Origin: CAWBRT01 sp050015355
Lineage (GTDB): Bacteria > Acidobacteriota > Terriglobia > Terriglobales > Acidobacteriaceae
Direction: 5' to 3'
DNA: 26,537 bases
NCBI GenBank assembly: GCA_050015355.1
Contig: JBEKBO010000060.1
Coordinates: forward strand, 1 to 26,537
Shown here: piece after piece, positions 14,965-21,955 of the stretch
Position numbering within the stretch: the stretch's first letter is position 1
How the letters are laid out: every line of letters begins with the position of its first letter
Made by a program: the position numbers and the translations under genes
The notes under the pieces: generated by a model
Seen by the model: the letters and a program-made list of their open reading frames with translations, nothing else
Told to the model about the DNA's origin: nothing
Database searches by the model: none

Positions 14965-15893
14965 AACCCTGAACCACCCTTTACTACTTGCCAACCGGGC
15001 GGAAGCGGGATAACATGCTTTTGCTCTCGCTTCTCCCGGCCTCTTTTCCCACGCAGTGGTTCCGCTGTGTCTACCTTGATGTTTGTTTCGCTGCGACGCG
15101 GTTGTTCCAAGACCCTTCTTGGTTGTGTGTCCGGTTGCGTAGGCCGGGAAATGCACCTCGGCTGGTGCAATTTCATCTCCTTTTTACGCCTCGGCGACTC
15201 TTTTCTGCGCACCGGCTACTCGTCCCCGGTAAAAAACTACATTCATGGCACCATATATTGTGCTGTGGAAATTCGACCCCAAGAAATCGTGTTTTCACAG
15301 TTGACTCCGCCCATCGGGAAAGCTAAAGTTACCTCAACTTGCGCGGCGGTTCCCTTCGGGGAGGTCCGAAGCCATTCGCGAGTTCCAGCTTGTCGGAATC
15401 GCGCGGCAAAGCAGTCCGGACGTACCAGCCAACCGCTCGCGATGCTATGCGCAACCCGGAGTGATCTCCGGGCGGCGCGAGGGCCGCTTCAGCCGATTGG
15501 GTGTAGATTATTCCGATCCGCTGGGGTAAACGACCGGCAGTCCCGTTTCAGCCGCATCGAATCGGTAGTCGGCGCGGCGGCCGAACAGGGCTATAGCAAA
15601 AACAGGGATGATGTATCTCGGAGTCATTGGACTCCAGTCGACGCGACCATCAGCACGCCCCAACAGACGCAAAGACGGCGTCTGTCAGGGACCCCGAGGA
15701 GCGGCGACCTTGAACGAAACGAAAGAGCAAGTAGCATCCCTGGTTTTGCCGTAATTCGGGTTTGTGTTCGTCTTTTCGTCGCAGTTCGAGGCCGTGTAGT
15801 TTGACGTAGCCAAAGCGCAGAGCCGATGCGCCTGGCCGGACTCGAGCGGGGCGACGGATCGACGGGCGAGCGCGAGCACGCAAGGAGTTGAAC
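14965..15893. other. Non-coding region upstream of smc with a dense cluster of hairpins
   Basis: About 930 bases without a convincing gene. Open frames here are Arg/Ser/Cys-rich and lack ribosome binding sites. Between 15354 and 15685 at least six simple stems can be drawn: CTTCGG/CCGAAG (15354-15371), CGCGA-TTCC/GGAA-TCGCG with one bulge (15377-15403), CCCGGAG/CTCCGGG (15455-15472), GCGGC/GCCGC (15472-15487), GGAGTC/GACTCC (15620-15635) and ACAGACGC/GCGTCTGT (15663-15685). The block may be a structured RNA or a degraded repeat cluster. The promoter of smc must lie within or after it. Confidence 0.5.
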
Positions 15894-15896
15894 TTG
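15882..15896 (+). promoter_or_regulatory. Ribosome binding site fixing the smc start at TTG 15894
   Basis: AAGGAG at 15882-15887 abuts TTG 15888, which leaves no spacing, but lies six bases before the in-frame TTG at 15894. The second TTG is therefore the likely start, giving a protein beginning MLKLKKVQILGFKSF, as in other Smc proteins. Confidence 0.7.
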
Positions 15897-18800
15897 CTTA
15901 AACTCAAGAAGGTCCAAATTCTGGGCTTCAAATCGTTTTGCGATCGCACGGAACTCAAGTTCCCGGGCGATGGCATTGCGGCCATCGTTGGTCCCAACGG
16001 TTGCGGAAAATCCAACATCTCCGATGCCATTGCCTGGGTGCTCGGCGAGCAGTCGGCAAAAACATTGCGCGGCGCGCGCATGGAAGACGTCATCTTCGCC
16101 GGCACGCGTGATCGCAAGCCCACTGGAATGGCCGAAGTCACGCTGCACCTCATTGATCCCGAGGCTTATGAGGGCGCGCCCGTCGTGGTGCCGGAGATCG
16201 AAATTCGCGACGAGATGCCCGGCAATAATCCCGGCAATAATGAAGATGATTGGGATGAGGCAGCCCAGCGACAGGCCAGTGCCGATGAGGTCGCGGAGTA
16301 CATCGAAGAGGTTCGTCCCGGCCAAACCGAAGAGCGGCCAGCGCCTTCGCCGGGGCATCCGCACGCCGAGATTTCAGCGAACGAAATTTCAGCAAACAAT
16401 GTCGATCCGAGTTCTCCTGCCGCCGACCCCCCATCGGTCGCGCCTGGCGCGGCCGGTGGGGATAGTCAGGGCCTGGCGGGAGCGGGCGCAGGTGTAAGCG
16501 GACCTCAAGTGGTGCTCAAGATTCGCCGGCGCAAGTTTAAGACGCACTACGGCAAAGGCGAACTTGTTGTCACCCGGCGTTTGTTCCGCTCCGGAGAAAG
16601 CGAGTACCAGCTCAACGGCAAGCTCTGCCGCCTGCGCGATATCCAGGACATCTTCATGGGCACTGGGCTCGGGCCAGAGTCGTACGCGCTCATCGAGCAG
16701 GGACGCATAGGGCAAATCCTGAGCAGCAAGCCCACCGACCGGCGCAACATCATTGAAGAAGCCGCCGGCATCACCAAATTCAAGACTCGCAAGCGCCTCG
16801 CCGAGGCTAGGCTTGCCGACGCCAAGCAGAACCTGGCGCGCATCAACGACATCTTCGACGAAGTGACGCGGCAGATGAACTCGCTGAAGCGTCAGGCCGC
16901 CAAAGCCGAACGCTTTGCCAAGCTGCGCGACGAGATGCGTGGCAAGCTCCGCCTGGTTTTGGCCAGCCGCTTCACCGAATTGCAGCAGCACGCGGCCGAG
17001 TTGGACACTCAGCTCAACGCGCTAGGGGAAGAGCTGCGCACACGCAACCACGCCGTGCAAGAGATGGAGTCCGAACACGCCGAGCGCGCGCAACGCGCTT
17101 CCGCTATTGATGGCGAGGCCAGGCAAGCACGCGAACGGCTGAACCATCTCGAGCTGGAGCTGGATCGCGGGGCGGCCCGCAGCCGCAACAATGACGAGCG
17201 TTGCGCCGAACTCGATGCGCGCTCAGCCGGAGCCCAAGCCGAGATCGCGCAAACGACCGAGCAGTTGGCGCGTTTGCAGGAGGAAGTAGCCGGCAACCAG
17301 CAGGTGCTTGAATCGGCTGCCGCCGACGTTGCCGGCGCCCAGGCCGAACTACGCCAGCGGCAGCAGGAAGCGCAGAACGCGACCACGGCTCTGCAACAGG
17401 TGGAGCGGGAGCAGGAGCAGCATCGTCGCGCCATCATGGACGCCGTCTCGGCCGCCTCGAATGTGCGCAACCGCATCATCCAGGCTGAGGAACGCATTGC
17501 CGCCCTGGAGCGCGAGGCGCAACGTTTGGAGAGCGAACTGGCGGCGGCCAATCAGCAGGTTGAAACCTTCGGCGGCCAGCGCGGCCAGATCAGCTTCGAA
17601 TTCGAATCGGCCCAGCAGAAGGTAACCAGCGTTGCGGCGCAGATCGCCGAAACGCGCAGCCAGCTCGAAGAAAAGCGTCGTGCCGAGGCCGAAGGCAAAC
17701 AGCAACTGGACCGCATGCGCGCCGAGTTTGCCACCTTTCAGGGCAAGCGCTCCTCGCTTGAGTCGGTCATTACCGACCATGGCTACTCGACGGAATCCGT
17801 GCGCAAGCTCTTTCAGTCCGACTCGTTCCAGGGTGGCATGGCGCCGGTGGGAGTGCTCGCCGATTTCCTGGAAGTGGAGGAGCGCTACGAGGCCGTCGTC
17901 GACGAGTTTTTCCGCGACGAACTGAATTACATCGTGGTGAAGTCATGGGACGCGGCCGACGAAGGGCTGCGCTTGCTGCGCACGGACGTTGACGGGAGGG
18001 CAACGTTCCTGGTGCATCCGGAGGATTCGCAGGCCAAGTTTTCGTTCGTGCTTGACGAAAGCGGGCACCGCCCGCTGCCCACCGACCAGATGATCCCGCT
18101 CAAGAACTGTATTCGCGTGCTCAACGGCTTTGGCAAGTCGCTGGAAGTGATTCTGCCGAAGCTGGGCAACGGCTATATCGTTCCTGATGCCGGCATCGGC
18201 CGCTCGTTTGCCCTGGAAAACCCGGACGCTTTCTTCCTTTCGCAGTCCGGCGAGTGTTTTCACAATGTCATGGTTACCGGCGGCAAGCAACGCAGCGAGG
18301 GCCCGCTCGCGATGAAGCGCGAATTGCGCGACGTGTTGCGGCAGATGGCGGAACTGGAACGGGCCATGAGCGAGCGAACCGCCGGCGTCGCCGGGCTGGG
18401 GCGCGAAATCACGGAAATGGTAGCACTGCTCGATCGTCTTGAAAGCGAAAGCCGCGAATCCCAAAAGCTCGCCATGACCAGTGGCCACACCCTGCGCCAA
18501 CTCGATAATGAGATGGCGCGGGTACGCGAGCGGCTCGGCGTTTACGAGCGCGAAGCGCAACGGGTGACGCGGGAAAAGGACGAGCGGCAGAACTTTATTG
18601 CCGAACAGCAACGGCAATTGGCGCAACACGAGGAACGGCGCTCGCAACTGGAAACAGAGATGACAGGCGCGCAGGAAGAACTTGCCCGCCTGCGACAGGC
18701 TCGCGATGACGCGGCACACGCGGCATCGGAGGTGATGGCCCGGGTGGCGACTCTCGAAGAGCGTCGCCGCTCGGCGGCCTCTTCCCTGAACCGCATTCAA

Positions 18801-19874
18801 TCCATGGCAAGCGAAGTGAACCGGCGGATCAACAATCTCCATGGACAGCTCGAATCGGCGGCCGCGGAGAAGCTGCAGCGCGCGGCGGAAAACGAGAAGA
18901 TCGCGATCCAGTTAGTGGAGTGGGCGGCCGAACGCGAGCGCATTCAGGCCGGCGAGGCGCAACTGCAATCGGAAGGGGAGAGCATTCGCGCCCGTTTGCT
19001 TGCCATCGAGGAGGCGCTCAAGGCTGCTCGCGTCGAACTCGACCGGGTACGCGACCAACGCGCGGAAGTGCTGGCCAATGCGGCCAGGTTGCAGTCCGAC
19101 CTGGAACACATGTCCGAAAGCTGCGTCCAGGAGCTATCGGTCAGTCGCGAAGAATTGCTGGCTGACGAGAGCCTCGGCCGCGCCAGCGGCGAAGAGCTGA
19201 TCGCGGAGGAAACTGCATACCGCGAGATGCGCACCAAGCTCGACTCCATGGGCCCGGTCAACATGATGGCTTTGGAGGAGTACAAGGAAACAGCGCAGCG
19301 CCACGACTTTCTCGACACGCAACGCAAAGACCTGCTGGATTCGATCGACAACACGCAGGCGACGATCAAGGAAATCGACGAAGTCAGCAGGCAGAAATTT
19401 GACGAGGCTTTCGCGGCCATCAACGAGAACTTCCAAAAGGCTTTCACCAAGCTCTTCGGCGGCGGCCTGGGCTTCATGCGGCTGAACGACGAAGAGAACT
19501 CGGCCGAGAGCGGCATCGATATCGTCGCCTCGCCTCCGGGAAAGAAGCTGCAGAACGTGTTGCTGCTTTCCGGCGGAGAGAAAGCACTGACCGCGCTCGC
19601 GTTGCTGGTCGGCGTCTTTCAATACCAGCCGAGCCCGTTCTGCATCCTCGACGAAGTCGACGCGCCGCTGGATGACGCCAACATCGGACGCTTTACCGAA
19701 CTGGTGCGCGAGATGAGCATGCAGACGCAGTTCATCATCATTACGCACAGCAAGAAGACGATGTCGATTGCGCCGGTCATGTACGGTGTGACCATGCAGG
19801 AGCCGGGTGTATCGAAGATCGTCTCCGTGCGCTTCGGCGCCGAGCAGGAGCAGATCAGGACCGCTACGGCGTGA
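15894..19874 (+). CDS. smc: Chromosome segregation ATPase Smc
   Basis: Smc forms a DNA-entrapping ring with ScpA/ScpB and organises chromosomes. In the 1326-residue protein the N-terminal head has LGFKSFCDRTELKF and Walker A GPNGCGKSN at about residues 33-41. Long coiled coils flank a hinge at about 625-760 (YSTESVRKLFQSDSFQGG onward). The C-terminal head has the signature LLSGGEKALTALALL and Walker B CILDEVDAPLDD. Typical bacterial Smc proteins have about 1150-1190 residues. Here about 115 extra residues, rich in Pro, Ala, Glu and Gly, interrupt the N-terminal head between VTLHLID and ELVVTRRLFRSGESEY. All catalytic motifs are intact. The gene stands alone (no scpA/scpB adjacent). Start at TTG 15894 as argued for the ribosome binding site. 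Confidence 0.97.
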   Translation: MLKLKKVQILGFKSFCDRTELKFPGDGIAAIVGPNGCGKSNISDAIAWVLGEQSAKTLRGARMEDVIFAGTRDRKPTGMAEVTLHLIDPEAYEGAPVVVPEIEIRDEMPGNNPGNNEDDWDEAAQRQASADEVAEYIEEVRPGQTEERPAPSPGHPHAEISANEISANNVDPSSPAADPPSVAPGAAGGDSQGLAGAGAGVSGPQVVLKIRRRKFKTHYGKGELVVTRRLFRSGESEYQLNGKLCRLRDIQDIFMGTGLGPESYALIEQGRIGQILSSKPTDRRNIIEEAAGITKFKTRKRLAEARLADAKQNLARINDIFDEVTRQMNSLKRQAAKAERFAKLRDEMRGKLRLVLASRFTELQQHAAELDTQLNALGEELRTRNHAVQEMESEHAERAQRASAIDGEARQARERLNHLELELDRGAARSRNNDERCAELDARSAGAQAEIAQTTEQLARLQEEVAGNQQVLESAAADVAGAQAELRQRQQEAQNATTALQQVEREQEQHRRAIMDAVSAASNVRNRIIQAEERIAALEREAQRLESELAAANQQVETFGGQRGQISFEFESAQQKVTSVAAQIAETRSQLEEKRRAEAEGKQQLDRMRAEFATFQGKRSSLESVITDHGYSTESVRKLFQSDSFQGGMAPVGVLADFLEVEERYEAVVDEFFRDELNYIVVKSWDAADEGLRLLRTDVDGRATFLVHPEDSQAKFSFVLDESGHRPLPTDQMIPLKNCIRVLNGFGKSLEVILPKLGNGYIVPDAGIGRSFALENPDAFFLSQSGECFHNVMVTGGKQRSEGPLAMKRELRDVLRQMAELERAMSERTAGVAGLGREITEMVALLDRLESESRESQKLAMTSGHTLRQLDNEMARVRERLGVYEREAQRVTREKDERQNFIAEQQRQLAQHEERRSQLETEMTGAQEELARLRQARDDAAHAASEVMARVATLEERRRSAASSLNRIQSMASEVNRRINNLHGQLESAAAEKLQRAAENEKIAIQLVEWAAERERIQAGEAQLQSEGESIRARLLAIEEALKAARVELDRVRDQRAEVLANAARLQSDLEHMSESCVQELSVSREELLADESLGRASGEELIAEETAYREMRTKLDSMGPVNMMALEEYKETAQRHDFLDTQRKDLLDSIDNTQATIKEIDEVSRQKFDEAFAAINENFQKAFTKLFGGGLGFMRLNDEENSAESGIDIVASPPGKKLQNVLLLSGGEKALTALALLVGVFQYQPSPFCILDEVDAPLDDANIGRFTELVREMSMQTQFIIITHSKKTMSIAPVMYGVTMQEPGVSKIVSVRFGAEQEQIRTATA

Positions 19875-19931
19875 AGGTTGTGCGATATACTGCTGTCGTT
19901 CCGCTTCGATGCCCGGCGAAGGCACATCGAG

Positions 19932-20008
19932 GGGCGGTTAGCTCAGCTGGTTAGAGCGCCTGCCTTACAAGCAGGAGGTCGCTGGTTCGAGTCCAGCACT
20001 GCCCACCA
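19932..20008 (+). tRNA. tRNA-Val (anticodon TAC)
   Basis: The cloverleaf folds completely. The acceptor stem pairs GGGCGGT with ACTGCCC, the D arm is GCTC/GAGC, and the anticodon stem pairs CCTGC with GCAGG around loop CTTACAA (anticodon TAC). The T arm pairs GCTGG with CCAGC around TTCGAGT. The discriminator is A and CCA is encoded. It starts 58 bases after the smc stop; TATACT at 19886-19891 is a possible -10 element, with no clear -35. Confidence 0.97.
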
Positions 20009-20268
20009 CTTCAGTCGCATCTCGCCGCCATAAGCTCCTATGGAAAAGCTCACAGTAGCACCAACATGCGAGATCAGGCTCCTTGGAGATTCGGCTACCG
20101 CGGAGAATGAGCCGCGGGAGCGCCGCGCGGCTGCGCAACAAAAGTATCGCTTTCCGATCTCGTAAGAGTTAAAGTTGTTTTTCCACTTCAAGTTTATTCA
20201 AGTGCCCGGCTGGGGTTTCCGGGTGCCGAGTTCGACCCAAAGTCCCCTTCGGTGAAAGGAAAGCACGC

Positions 20269-21207
20269 ATGAACCGTAGTCATCGCCTCATCACGCAACG
20301 GATCACGATGTTGTTGACGCAGGTTGTCGCGGCAGCTATCGTGCTCACCGTTTTCATGACTTCCGCAGCCGCCGAGGAGCCGTTAACCGGCACGCTGAAG
20401 AAGATCAAGGATTCGGGCGCCATCACCCTTGCCGTCCGCGAGTCGGCCATACCGTTTTCGTACTATGACAACCAGCAGAACATCGTCGGCTATTCCGAGG
20501 AGTACGCATTCAAGGTGGTCGACGCCCTCAAGCACGAGCTCAAGATGCCGGGGTTGAAGGTGAACATGATTCCCGTCACCCCGCAGAATCGGATGTCTCT
20601 GCTGCAGAACGGAACAGTCGATCTCGAATGCGGCTCGACCACCAACAACCTGGAGCGCCAGAAACAGGTCGCCTTCTCGACCACGATCTTCGTGATCGGC
20701 ACGCGGCTGTTGACCAAGAAAACCTCGGGGATCAAGGATTTCCCGGACCTCAAAGGCAAGACGCTGGTCACCAACGCCGGTTCGACTTCGGAAGTCCTGC
20801 TGCGCAAGATGAACTTCGAGAAAAACATGGGCATGAATATCATCAGCGCCAGAGACCATGCGGAGTCGTTCCTGACCCTGGAAACGGGCCGCGCGGCGGC
20901 GTTCATGATGGATGACGTTCTTCTCTATGGCGACAGGATGACCGCCAAACACCCCGAAGACTTGGTTGTGGTCGGCACGCCGCAATCGTTTGAAGCGTAC
21001 GGTTGCATGTTGCGCAAGGACGATCCCCAATTCAAGAAGTTCGTGGATTCGCTTTTCACGAAAATCCTGACTTCGAGCGAGGCAAACCGCATCTACAAGA
21101 AATGGCTGCAATCACCGATACCGCCCAAGGGGCTCAATATGGACTTCCCAATGACTCCCGCGGTGGTCGAGGCTTTCAAGCACCCGAACGATAAGGCGCT
21201 GCAATAA
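20269..21207 (+). CDS. GltI-like glutamate/aspartate ABC transporter substrate-binding protein
   Basis: The 312-residue periplasmic binding protein has a signal peptide (about 1-35, ending SAAAEE) and family 3 solute-binding motifs. These are TLKKIKDSGAITLAVRES, PFSYYDN, GYSEEYAFKVVDAL, VDLECGSTTNN, and the long GMNIISARDHAESFLTLETG block followed by AFMMDDVLL. The match to proteobacterial GltI is strong over its whole length. ATG 20269 has AAAGGA about ten bases upstream. No permease or ATPase gene (gltJ, gltK, gltL) accompanies it; the neighbours are two tRNA genes. It may work with a transporter encoded elsewhere or be a signalling/scavenging protein, and horizontal transfer from a proteobacterium is plausible. 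Confidence 0.9.
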   Translation: MNRSHRLITQRITMLLTQVVAAAIVLTVFMTSAAAEEPLTGTLKKIKDSGAITLAVRESAIPFSYYDNQQNIVGYSEEYAFKVVDALKHELKMPGLKVNMIPVTPQNRMSLLQNGTVDLECGSTTNNLERQKQVAFSTTIFVIGTRLLTKKTSGIKDFPDLKGKTLVTNAGSTSEVLLRKMNFEKNMGMNIISARDHAESFLTLETGRAAAFMMDDVLLYGDRMTAKHPEDLVVVGTPQSFEAYGCMLRKDDPQFKKFVDSLFTKILTSSEANRIYKKWLQSPIPPKGLNMDFPMTPAVVEAFKHPNDKALQ

Positions 21208-21238
21208 ACGCCGTGCACGCGGCGCCAGGACAAGTGAG

Positions 21239-21293
21239 TGCGGACGCAAATGTGATGGTTACTCGGACATGAGTGTATTCGTTTGCGTCCGCA
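21239..21293. repeat. Perfect 12-bp inverted repeat
   Basis: TGCGGACGCAAA (21239-21250) is exactly complementary to TTTGCGTCCGCA (21282-21293) across a 31-base loop. It lies about 30 bases after the GltI-like gene stop. There is no T-run after it, so it is not a standard intrinsic terminator, though it could protect the mRNA 3' end or bind a regulator. Confidence 0.75.
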
Positions 21294-21330
21294 TCGCTCG
21301 AGCGGCGGAAATCGCGTAAATCAAGCGCGC

Positions 21331-21498
21331 GGGTAGTGGGTAGTGGTTCAGTTTCCGACGGTGCCCCACGTTCGCCTGCGTCGGGGCCCCCGGCGAGGCT
21401 CGGCTCGCTGGGGTGACTGGGCTAACGTGGGGTAGTTTCTCTAAGTTCGATGAGGCCCACGTTCCGCCCATCTGAAACTGACCCACCACCGGGTAGTG
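21331..21498. repeat. Composite palindromic element
   Basis: The outer arms are GGTAGTGGTTCAGTTTC-like (within 21331-21355) and GAAACTGACCCACCACC (from 21474), complementary with a few mismatches. Nested inside are GCCCCACGTT (21363-21372) and AACGTGGGG (21424-21432). The inner GGTGCCCCAC phrase is shared with the element at 14374-14542. It ends only 8 bases before the tRNA-Asp -35 element. Confidence 0.65.
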
Positions 21499-21505
21499 CG
21501 TCGGT

Positions 21506-21533
21506 TTGAATTCTGAGCCGCTTTCCGTATAAT
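21506..21533 (+). promoter_or_regulatory. Promoter of tRNA-Asp
   Basis: TTGAAT (21506-21511) and a perfect TATAAT (21528-21533) are separated by 16 bases. The -10 box ends 14 bases before the mature tRNA, giving a short leader. This is the clearest sigma-70-type promoter in the window. Confidence 0.75.
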
Positions 21534-21547
21534 AAAATTGACGAGTA

Positions 21548-21624
21548 GGGGTGGTAGTTCAGTTGGTTAGAATGCAGCCCTGTCACGGCTGAGGTCGCGG
21601 GTTCGAGTCCCGTCCACCCCGCCA
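21548..21624 (+). tRNA. tRNA-Asp (anticodon GTC)
   Basis: The acceptor stem pairs GGGGTGG with CCACCCC. The anticodon stem pairs CAGCC with GGCTG around loop CTGTCAC (anticodon GTC). The T arm pairs GCGGG with CCCGT around TTCGAGT. The discriminator base is G, as expected for tRNA-Asp, and CCA is encoded. Confidence 0.97.
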
Positions 21625-21827
21625 ACACCCTGTTGGCTTCCTGCTGAATCAGTTTCGACTTCGCCAGGATTTCGGCGCACTGCTCCGGCTCCGCATAACC
21701 ACTACGACACGTTTCGTAATCCTTTCTATACGTCGCGAAGATCAAGCGTTCCCTCCGCAGTAGTTGCCGCCGCACGCCTTCCGCCACTCAGGCGGGGCTC
21801 TCAAAAGAGCTGCTGGCGTTAACTAAG

Positions 21828-21855
21828 TTGCCAATTGTAAAATACCTGCTAGAGT
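21828..21855 (+). promoter_or_regulatory. Possible promoter of the larA-like gene
   Basis: TTGCCA (21828-21833) and TAGAGT (21850-21855) are separated by 16 bases, each matching four of six consensus positions. It would give a leader of about 95 bases. Confidence 0.4.
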
Positions 21856-21861
21856 GAAATT

Positions 21862-21900
21862 GTGAAAGCCCCCGGCGGCAGGCTTCAGTTTTGGTTTTTT
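21862..21900 (+). terminator. Hairpin plus T-rich tract in the leader of the larA-like gene
   Basis: TGA-AGCC (with one bulged A) pairs with GGCTTCA around a 10-base loop, followed by GTTTTGGTTTTTT. The shape fits an intrinsic terminator or attenuator lying between the presumed promoter and the gene. Weak stem; uncertain. Confidence 0.35.
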
Positions 21901-21955
21901 GGCCGGATTTCTTTCCGTAAGCGTGGTCAGAACTCATTGCGAAGGATGTGATGCT

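Larger units (their letters stand above)
21208..21505. other. Spacer with a long inverted repeat and a composite palindrome
   Basis: No gene is visible between the binding protein gene and the tRNA-Asp promoter. The spacer holds a perfect 12-bp inverted repeat at 21239-21250/21282-21293 and the palindromic element at 21331-21498. Confidence 0.6.
21625..21955. other. Spacer between tRNA-Asp and larA-like gene
   Basis: This 331-base spacer holds the presumed promoter and leader hairpin of the racemase gene. On the minus strand at about 21630-21787 it has a short protein-like open stretch that then runs into the tRNA antisense. I do not call that stretch a gene. Confidence 0.5.

Noticed and set aside
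15354..15685. RNase P RNA, tmRNA or SRP RNA
   Set aside because: I looked for the conserved RNase P and SRP core sequences, the tmRNA ends and its tag peptide, and found none on either strand.
15067..15804. Plus-strand ORF of 245 residues before smc
   Set aside because: It starts at GTG without a ribosome binding site, is rich in Arg, Ser and Cys with no domain pattern, and overlaps the hairpin block. It appears open by chance.
17943..18842. Minus-strand ORF of 299 residues
   Set aside because: It is opposite the Smc hinge and coiled coil, has His/Arg/Gln-rich composition and no start signals; a shadow frame.
19943..20191. Minus-strand ORF of 82 residues containing DSNQRPPACKAG
   Set aside because: This is the well-known spurious translation of the antisense of a tRNA gene (tRNA-Val at 19932-20008).
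21422..21787. Minus-strand ORF of 121 residues containing WTGLEPATSAVTG
   Set aside because: Its middle is the classic spurious antisense translation of tRNA-Asp, and the rest crosses the promoter and a repeat. Only the upstream stretch is noted as a possible remnant.
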